Source: Promethearchaeota archaeon CR_4
Lineage (GTDB): Archaea > Asgardarchaeota > Lokiarchaeia > Sigyniarchaeales > CR-4
DNA length: 10,435 nt
Assembly (NCBI GenBank): GCA_001940655.1
Contig: MBAA01000063.1
Location: forward strand, 241 to 10,675
Reading direction: 5' to 3'
The translations under genes and the position numbers were made by a program. How positions within the stretch are numbered: position 1 is the first letter of the stretch; each line of letters begins with the position of its first letter. Positions 5,831 to 10,435 of the stretch are shown in pieces. The notes beneath the pieces are model-generated. The model saw only the letters and a program-made list of their open reading frames with translations. It was not told where the DNA came from and searched no databases.

Positions 5831-8144
5831 TCGTCCGTGGTTTCCAGTCGACCGTCTTGAGCGCCGCCATAATTTCGGTCTTCATATTGACGGGAACGTC
5901 CGCCTCCACACGGATGAATTTGGCGAGCTCTTCGGCATCGGGGAAGCGCCCCAGGTATTTCTTGCTCAGGTCGATCCAGTGGGACAGCTTGATGTTGCGC
6001 CCCTTGATCGAGTCCGCCGGGCGCAAGCACAACTTAGCGAGGAGTACCATACACTCTTCCATACTCTCGGCGATGGCGAGGAGGTGTTCGGGGCAAGGTT
6101 CGATTACATTGGGGTACGACCCGTCCCGGGCATTGTAGACCTGCCAGTCTTCGGGTTTATCCGTGCGACCGAGGTAAATACGGCGGTACTCTGCCGTATG
6201 GGGACCAATGACCACTGGCACGCCCGATCCATTCACGTGGGAGGCAATGGAAGCGGCCTTCTGGGAATAGGCACCCCAGGCAAGACCCACGGCACCAATT
6301 CGGTTGAGGGCATAGTCCGCAATTTCCTCAAAGTTCCCCCGGAGCGGGCGGCGGGCGAAGATGTTGGCGACTTTATACACCGTCCCAGTAATGTGGGCGT
6401 TCGCCACACAGCTACCAACGTTTAGGAGGCACCCGCGATCAAACGCGCCATCGTAGAGCTCGTAAAGGGACTTACCTTCCCCTGCATCATACATCGCAAT
6501 GTCCATCGCAGCACACCCGGATACCGCCACGATGTAACCCCGCTGCAGGAACTCGTGGGCAATCTTTGCGACTTCATCCCCCTTATGGGAATAGTTAGAG
6601 CACCCGACAATGGCAATGACGCCCGGGATTTCCCCTAAGACGATCGGGGCACCAACGTTGCGAATCTCAACGTCTTTGATGGGACCACGCCCGGACCGCA
6701 TTTTCCATTTCTCCTTCGCGATCTCAGTCTGGGCTGCTAAGGTCATAAGGGTATGCGGTTTCACGCCACGCATACACTCATCCTCGCACCGGCCGCACCC
6801 AACGCACTCATCGATGGTTCTCGCGGCCTTGTCAAATTTGTGCTCCTCGCGGATTTGCAGAATGGCATCTACGAGCGGGAGGTCATTCGGGCAAGCGCGT
6901 ACACAATTGAAACACGCGACACACTGTTGCGCCATCGCAATGGCCTCTTCTTTACTGGGTAGTGAGGTCATATTCTTGCGGGTCGAGTGGAGTTTCATTG
7001 CTACCTCGACCGCGACTTGCCCAGCTTTCGTAGGATTGAGAACGAGTACACCCTCAACCTTGCCTGCCAAGAGGTCTTTCACGATCGCATCAATAGGGTC
7101 GTTCGTGCGATCCTCGAGGCCCATCATGCACTTTTCATTCGTGGCGATGAAAGCGGCGCCGATCTTGCGGGCCTCTTGCATACACTGGAGGTTAATGCAC
7201 TGCTCGTCCACCATCACGACATCTGGGACGCCAGAGCGAATATACCGCAGTTGTTTGGAAATCGTGCCGATGACCTTCGCGCCCTCGAAATACCGGGTGA
7301 GATCATGAGCGGTGCAACAAATCGCCCCGACATCCACCTTTTCTTCGAGACCTTTTTCTCGGAGGTAGTCCACAATCTCGATGCCTGGGGCAACATTGTG
7401 CCCGATCATGAGGATACAGGGTTTATTCTTGTCAAGGGTGCCCATTCCGACTTCTACTAACGGCGCCTTAGGGTCTCCCTTGGGCATACCGTATGCAATA
7501 ATCTGAGCAATATCGGCGGCTTCCATCCCAACCCCGTCACACAACCCGGCCACGAATGACTTAGACTCGTAGTCGAGATAACTCCCCTCTTGCCCCGTGT
7601 GTGCCGCGGAAAGCGTATGTGTGATGAGCTCGGTGACCCATCCTTGAGCCTCCTCGAGATCTTCGAGCGTCTTGGGTTTCATTCCCACGATGCAGCGTGT
7701 CACAGGCGCTTCGACCGCGATATCGTCCCCCAAGTTGATGGGGAGGTTGCCGAACTTCTCTTTCACCCAGTGGAGCAGATGCATGCCGTGAGACGAGTGG
7801 CACGCGGCACCTATGTCGCACGCTGCCTGCACGATCTTGGCATTCGCCCCTTCTTGAGTGATCCCGCAGGCCCCGTGGCGACTCCCCACGAGATTGCAAG
7901 GGCCGAAGGTACACAATTCACAACGGTCGGAGATCGGCGCGTAGAAGGGTTTGTACCGCTTCATAAGACGCATAAACCACGACCGCAAATCGGGAATCTG
8001 GGGTCTTGGGGTGGGCCCCATCGGTTCCCATTCTTCTTCCTCGCCAACTTGAACCTTGCCAAAGGAGATCTGGACCCCTTTCCACTTCCCCATAACCCCT
8101 TGGTAAGAGTCAATATTGATAGCTGCTTTCGAAGTTTTACTCAT
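5787..8144 (-). CDS. cdhA: Acetyl-CoA decarbonylase/synthase (ACDS) CODH alpha subunit
   Basis: 785 residues, full length for archaeal CdhA. It catalyses CO/CO2 interconversion at a Ni-Fe-S C-cluster within the ACDS complex of the Wood-Ljungdahl pathway; electrons pass by ferredoxin. The N-terminal B/D-cluster cysteines are at C75, C78, C83 and C93. The likely C-cluster ligands, by position in the CODH pattern, are H280, C316, C339, C515 (VGCSN), C543 (SGC) and C579 (GSC). The archaea-specific ferredoxin-like insert holds two [4Fe-4S] motifs, C408/C411/C414/C418 and C447/C450/C453/C457. All expected cysteines are present, so it should be active. The ATG at 8142-8144 has only a weak GTGGA upstream. 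Codons are visibly G+C-richer than in neighbouring genes, consistent with strong expression or transfer. The usual partner cdhB (epsilon) does not follow; the downstream neighbour is convergent. Confidence 0.97.
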   Translation of the reverse strand: MSKTSKAAINIDSYQGVMGKWKGVQISFGKVQVGEEEEWEPMGPTPRPQIPDLRSWFMRLMKRYKPFYAPISDRCELCTFGPCNLVGSRHGACGITQEGANAKIVQAACDIGAACHSSHGMHLLHWVKEKFGNLPINLGDDIAVEAPVTRCIVGMKPKTLEDLEEAQGWVTELITHTLSAAHTGQEGSYLDYESKSFVAGLCDGVGMEAADIAQIIAYGMPKGDPKAPLVEVGMGTLDKNKPCILMIGHNVAPGIEIVDYLREKGLEEKVDVGAICCTAHDLTRYFEGAKVIGTISKQLRYIRSGVPDVVMVDEQCINLQCMQEARKIGAAFIATNEKCMMGLEDRTNDPIDAIVKDLLAGKVEGVLVLNPTKAGQVAVEVAMKLHSTRKNMTSLPSKEEAIAMAQQCVACFNCVRACPNDLPLVDAILQIREEHKFDKAARTIDECVGCGRCEDECMRGVKPHTLMTLAAQTEIAKEKWKMRSGRGPIKDVEIRNVGAPIVLGEIPGVIAIVGCSNYSHKGDEVAKIAHEFLQRGYIVAVSGCAAMDIAMYDAGEGKSLYELYDGAFDRGCLLNVGSCVANAHITGTVYKVANIFARRPLRGNFEEIADYALNRIGAVGLAWGAYSQKAASIASHVNGSGVPVVIGPHTAEYRRIYLGRTDKPEDWQVYNARDGSYPNVIEPCPEHLLAIAESMEECMVLLAKLCLRPADSIKGRNIKLSHWIDLSKKYLGRFPDAEELAKFIRVEADVPVNMKTEIMAALKTVDWKPRTIIDPTLVERTCHKA

Positions 8145-8465
8145 AAGTGTCCACTTTTTTTAGGTGTTCGTTAGTTATGCACAACTGATAATGCGGAATT
8201 GCATTCGATCCGAATAACGCTATGCAGATCTAGGCCGCACGGCTTTTTCTTTCCAGTGCAATTGACTGATAAGCTGAGTGTCAAGTTATGTTTTAGACTA
8301 AAAAAAGGTACGTTCCTTTAAATTGTAAATGTTTCAAATAATTTGATGGTCTGCTTTAAGAATTAAGAGAGTTCTGAATCTAGAGAGGAATCTATTCTGT
8401 GAGTTTTCACTATATCTTGGAATAGGGAATAATATACAATCGTTAACTGCAAATATTTCTTTCCA
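8145..8465. other. Intergenic region upstream of cdhA, no intact gene
   Basis: No reading frame with a credible start is seen. It should hold the cdhA promoter on the minus strand, but no convincing TATA box lies within 60 nt of the ATG. Weak candidates on that strand are TTTAAA near 8317-8322 and GTATATTA near 8429-8436, which would imply leaders of about 150-260 nt. The plus strand has AATATA near 8431, placed to serve the PIN pseudogene. A 48-codon open frame without a start ends at TAG 8488-8490, and I do not recognise its product. GCCG-CA-CGGC followed by TTTTT occurs at 8234-8248. Confidence 0.4.
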
Positions 8466-8484
8466 TACCTTAGAGCGTAAGGTA
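8466..8484. repeat. Short inverted repeat before the PIN pseudogene
   Basis: TACCTTA (8466-8472) and TAAGGTA (8478-8484) form a perfect 7-bp inverted repeat around GAGCG. Its place at the 5' edge of a VapC-like frame fits a former toxin-antitoxin operator, though 7-bp arms can occur by chance. Directly after it GTAGGATA occurs twice, 10 bp apart (8482-8489 and 8492-8499). Confidence 0.35.
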
Positions 8485-8942
8485 GGATAGAGTAGGATAC
8501 AAGCATCTCACATCTATTTTTGTTTCAAGAACCACCCCAGAGAATTTCCGAATATTTCCGAATTTTTCGGGAGATTAGCAAGGGTGACTTCGGTTTGATC
8601 TATTCCTCGTCCATGGTTCTCGCAGAGACCGCCACCCTTTTGCTTGTTCGCACGCGAAATAATCAACAATTGCTCAATGTATTTTATAAAGACGTCTATG
8701 GAACTTCGAAGTTCGTGGCCATTTTGTCTTAGCCCTCGGTTATCGAGAACAAGACTTGAACGTTATTCAAAAAGCATTACAAGAACATAAAATCCATAGA
8801 TAAACTCATAAGTTTCGTTGATATATCGAATGTAGTATTTTGCCAGGAATACCAGATTGGTAGGATTATTTCGCACGATTTCAATTTCGATGAGTATCTC
8901 ATGAGGTTTTATGATTTGATTTTGGAAAGAATGCAATCCTAA
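8481..8942 (+). pseudogene. PIN-domain (VapC-like) ribonuclease gene broken by three nonsense codons
   Basis: Reading one plus-strand frame straight through gives about 149 codons of recognisable PIN domain from GAT 8496 to TAA 8940, with no frameshift, but with in-frame TAG 8493, TAG 8730 and TGA 8757. All four acidic active-site positions survive: Asp in DTSI (8496-8498), Glu in VLAET (8625-8627), Asp in SFVDIS (8820-8822) and Asp in SHDFNFD (8877-8879). The order and spacing match PIN ribonucleases, which as VapC toxins cut tRNA or rRNA. The longest open piece, TTG 8520 to 8732, lacks the first Asp and the C-terminal half and could not be active. No start codon remains before TAG 8493, and no VapB-like antitoxin is recognisable upstream. 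The lack of indels suggests fairly recent inactivation. Sequencing error is unlikely to give three separate nonsense codons. Confidence 0.75.
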
Positions 8943-9022
8943 TCCATTTTTCACGGTTGCCAGAACCGATTTTCTTTACGGCGGCAGAGTCCTGATCTGT
9001 GGAAAAGGTTATTCACCCTACC

Positions 9023-9685
9023 TTATCCGGTGATATTCACGATGCGTTCCCCGCGGGATCGGTAGTTTTGATCAATGTAGATGAGTAACGCGTGGTTGGC
9101 GTGCACAAATACCAGTGGCACCGGAAAGGAGGACGCGTGGTCGATGAGTGCCTTTTTCACGTGCACTTTAAAATATTGGTTACACGCACGGCATTGTATT
9201 TGCACGGTTTTGATGCGATCCTTCGGGACCATCTCGAAAGCGAGGTTTATGTCTTCATCAAAGGACTCGAATAACTTTGGGCCGCTTGTAAAGTTTGTAT
9301 TGCCCCCAAAACGTGCAAACCATTGCTCCCCCAGAAAATCTAGGAACGCTTCCATCACCTGGTACTGGCAAGTGAGTGATGCCCCAATGACAAAGAGAAT
9401 CTTGGTAAATCCCCGTTCAGGGTGGGGTAGCTGCCGAAATATCAGCTTATATTCATTTCGCTTCATATAAACATAATCTTCCGCGTTCCCGGGAACGGAC
9501 CGAGCTGTAATGACATCGATTTTCGAGAACTGACTTCCGGTTTCCGAGTTGCTCCACGTGAAATAGCTCTCCTGACTCCCGCCGATGTCGATGAAAAGTA
9601 TTTCTTGGCGAAAGTCTTTATGTGCGGACACACTTATTCCTGGCAATCTCCCATACTCCAAACCGACAAATGTACCAAACCGCAT
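9023..9685 (-). CDS. Conserved-looking CxxC protein of unknown function
   Basis: 220 residues, no signal peptide or membrane helix. The N-terminal two thirds alternate strands with one clear helix (about 105-124), an alpha/beta layout compatible with a longin- or roadblock-like fold, which is a guess. Residues 160-220 form a second unit: a single CRAC pair (C165, C168) followed by FPVPLVFVH (187-195) and IYIDQNYRSRG (202-212). I associate a Cys pair plus 'FPVP..(F/Y)(V/I)H' and 'YID..(F/Y)R.RG' with small proteins of Asgard and related archaea, from memory and unverified. One CxxC alone cannot fill a zinc site, so His183 or a second chain may contribute. The ATG at 9683-9685 lies about 20 nt downstream of the start predicted from the TATA box at 9730-9736, with no Shine-Dalgarno sequence. 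It stands alone between two decayed stretches. Confidence 0.75.
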   Translation of the reverse strand: MRFGTFVGLEYGRLPGISVSAHKDFRQEILFIDIGGSQESYFTWSNSETGSQFSKIDVITARSVPGNAEDYVYMKRNEYKLIFRQLPHPERGFTKILFVIGASLTCQYQVMEAFLDFLGEQWFARFGGNTNFTSGPKLFESFDEDINLAFEMVPKDRIKTVQIQCRACNQYFKVHVKKALIDHASSFPVPLVFVHANHALLIYIDQNYRSRGERIVNITG

Positions 9686-9729
9686 CAGTTGTTTAAGACA
9701 AATATCGGATTTTCCCGACTTTTAGTCAC

Positions 9730-9736
9730 ATATAAA
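9730..9736 (-). promoter_or_regulatory. TATA box for the 220-residue CxxC protein
   Basis: Read on the minus strand this is TTTATAT, within GATTTATATGTG. The expected start is near 9706, about 20 nt before the ATG. It is the only good TATA match in the 9686-10014 gap. Confidence 0.5.
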
Positions 9737-9984
9737 TCAAAAACACTAGGATTGGTTTGGTACTTTTACACCAAATTGTTGTTACACCAATCCTTCCTAA
9801 ATATTATGGAGTAGTCGAAGTGAATAGAATCCGCAAAGCGTCCTCTGGAAAATTAAAACCAAGCTTTTGATGAGATCTATTATGGGGTGTGGGATATGAG
9901 GACAACCGTTTTCTCAGATACATAAAAATCAAACACACTGGCTTGCGACTTAGAGAATATCTGATGAAGTTTAAAAGAGCTTGA
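9736..9984 (+). pseudogene. Possible decayed coding remnant, unidentified
   Basis: One plus-strand frame is open on both sides of a double TGA (9868-9873) and ends at TGA 9982. The part after the double stop (36 codons) is rich in Arg, Lys, Tyr and Leu and looks protein-like (for example RYIKIKHTGLRLREYLMKF). I do not recognise the family; a transposase-like fragment is one possibility. No start codon or ribosome-binding site is evident, and the frame overlaps the repeat cluster. The opposite strand is open for 76 codons over 9804-10034 but looks like a shadow. Apart from these and the promoter, the 9686-10014 gap holds nothing I can name. Confidence 0.2.
9748..9794. repeat. Nested inverted and direct repeats upstream of the promoter
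   Basis: AGGATTGGT (9748-9756) pairs with ACCAATCCT (9786-9794). Inside, TTTGGT (9756-9761) pairs with ACCAAA (9770-9775). TTACACCAA also occurs twice as a direct repeat, at 9766-9774 and 9782-9790, 16 bp apart. The cluster lies about 12-58 bp upstream of the TATA box, a place typical for archaeal activator sites. It could also form a long imperfect hairpin. Confidence 0.45.
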
Positions 9985-10014
9985 TTTTCACGTTCGATGA
10001 AGAGGCACAACAAG

Positions 10015-10435
10015 TCAGATCTTGCCACCTCCACCCCAGGGAATTATCCCGGCTTTACGTTTAGCCATCTCTTCATATCTGCTCAACGGCGATTCGGCAA
10101 GTATCATCATCTTCTGGGCTTCCATAGATCCTTCGGCGTGCATGGTGATTATCTCGTGGAAGGCCGATTCGTGGGAGCAGGTTTGGCGCATTGTCTCGTG
10201 GATCATCTTCATCCGTTCTAAGGTACTATATTTTGCCGATCCTCCCAAATAGTGCTCAAGATAATCGTGCAGGTCGGGGTTATCCCAGTCTTTTTTATCA
10301 GGCGCCGTGCCGATGATCCCGCCTCCAATATCTTGGATCAACTCGATAAAGGAGTGATATTTGCTCGCGAAATGGAGCTTGGCCATGTTGGCGATGAGCG
10401 GATTAGGTACCGCGAGATCACCATACATCACCGGA
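10015..10435 (-). CDS. abfD: 4-hydroxybutyryl-CoA dehydratase / vinylacetyl-CoA isomerase, C-terminal part
   Basis: The last 140 codons are present; the frame runs off the window edge (codons before VMYGDL are still open), so the 5' end is missing. The enzyme uses FAD and a [4Fe-4S] cluster to dehydrate 4-hydroxybutyryl-CoA to crotonyl-CoA. It acts in the dicarboxylate/4-hydroxybutyrate and 3-hydroxypropionate/4-hydroxybutyrate cycles and in aminobutyrate-type fermentation. The segment matches the helical C-terminal domain as I recall it: FIELIQDIGGG, then TAPDKKDWDNP, a Tyr-rich helix, ERMKMIHE, and MHAEGSMEAQKMMI near the end. The cluster ligands lie further upstream and cannot be checked. 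A related HpaB-family flavoprotein is the only real alternative. The protein ends in a Gly-rich GGGGKI tail and a TGA. Confidence 0.85.
   Translation of the reverse strand, partial: PVMYGDLAVPNPLIANMAKLHFASKYHSFIELIQDIGGGIIGTAPDKKDWDNPDLHDYLEHYLGGSAKYSTLERMKMIHETMRQTCSHESAFHEIITMHAEGSMEAQKMMILAESPLSRYEEMAKRKAGIIPWGGGGKI

Noticed and set aside
6610..8174. Long plus-strand open frames antisense to cdhA (for example 6610-7308 and 7590-8174)
   Set aside because: They are side effects of the G+C-rich codons of cdhA on the other strand. Their products have no family features, while cdhA is complete and unmistakable.
8234..8248. GCCG-CA-CGGC plus T run as an intrinsic terminator
   Set aside because: A two-base loop is too tight and the remaining stem too short. 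No plus-strand gene lies upstream to be terminated.
8490..8760. Stop-codon reassignment (TAG or TGA read as an amino acid) to explain the interrupted PIN gene
   Set aside because: Both TAG and TGA interrupt the frame, while the HdrD-like gene ends on TAG and the ZIP and abfD genes end on TGA at sensible C-termini. The other full-length genes show no internal TAG or TGA.
8763..8954. 63-codon minus-strand frame
   Set aside because: It is antisense to the C-terminal half of the PIN frame, which carries the conserved motifs.
9804..10034. 76-codon minus-strand frame
   Set aside because: Rich in Ser/Pro/Arg/His, no recognisable motif, overlaps the end of abfD and mirrors the plus-strand frame. 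Most likely a shadow.
1..10435. CRISPR arrays, tRNA or rRNA genes, intact insertion sequences
   Set aside because: No regularly spaced repeats, cloverleaf sequence, rRNA motif or transposase with terminal repeats was found by eye on either strand.

Overview
The window reads as a piece of an archaeal chromosome. The evidence is a CdhA-type CO dehydrogenase alpha subunit with the archaeal ferredoxin insert, an Sm-like protein, an HdrD-like protein with two CCG domains, TATA-box promoters (one placed for a leaderless transcript), and T-rich ends instead of strong hairpin terminators. CODH/ACS, 4-hydroxybutyryl-CoA dehydratase, an LRR-TIR protein and a one-CxxC protein of a type I associate with Asgard lineages make a Lokiarchaeia-like archaeon my best guess. 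That placement is inference; no marker gene settles it.

Layout, left to right. (1) 98-1036, minus: ZIP metal transporter, with two abutting 14-bp palindromes over its predicted transcription start, which look like a double operator for a DtxR/MntR-type metal sensor. (2) 1037-1378: promoter region plus a short possible helix-turn-helix remnant. (3) 1379-3139, minus: 586-residue LRR-TIR protein with a C-terminal coiled coil. (4) 3255-3473, plus, divergent from it: a 72-residue Sm/Hfq-like protein. (5) 3532-4683, minus: HdrD-like iron-sulfur protein whose second CCG motif is altered. (6) 4960-5583, plus: a purine-type phosphoribosyltransferase, followed by a doubtful small gene running into the end of the next one. 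(7) 5787-8144, minus: cdhA, standing alone without the usual cdhB behind it and visibly richer in G+C than its surroundings. (8) 8145-9022: no intact gene, but 8481-8942 on the plus strand holds a complete PIN-domain (VapC-like) reading frame interrupted by three nonsense codons. (9) 9023-9685, minus: 220-residue CxxC protein of unknown function. (10) 9686-10014: promoter, nested repeats and a doubtful coding remnant. (11) 10015-10435, minus: C-terminal part of 4-hydroxybutyryl-CoA dehydratase, cut by the window edge.

Functionally, cdhA (Wood-Ljungdahl pathway), the HdrD-like protein (thiol/disulfide or flavoprotein-linked electron transfer) and abfD (4-hydroxybutyryl-CoA to crotonyl-CoA) suggest strictly anaerobic acetyl-CoA/C4 metabolism. 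They are separate transcription units rather than one operon. Most neighbouring genes are divergent or convergent and appear to be transcribed singly. The stretches at 8145-9022 and 9686-10014 look like decayed accessory DNA around core metabolic genes.
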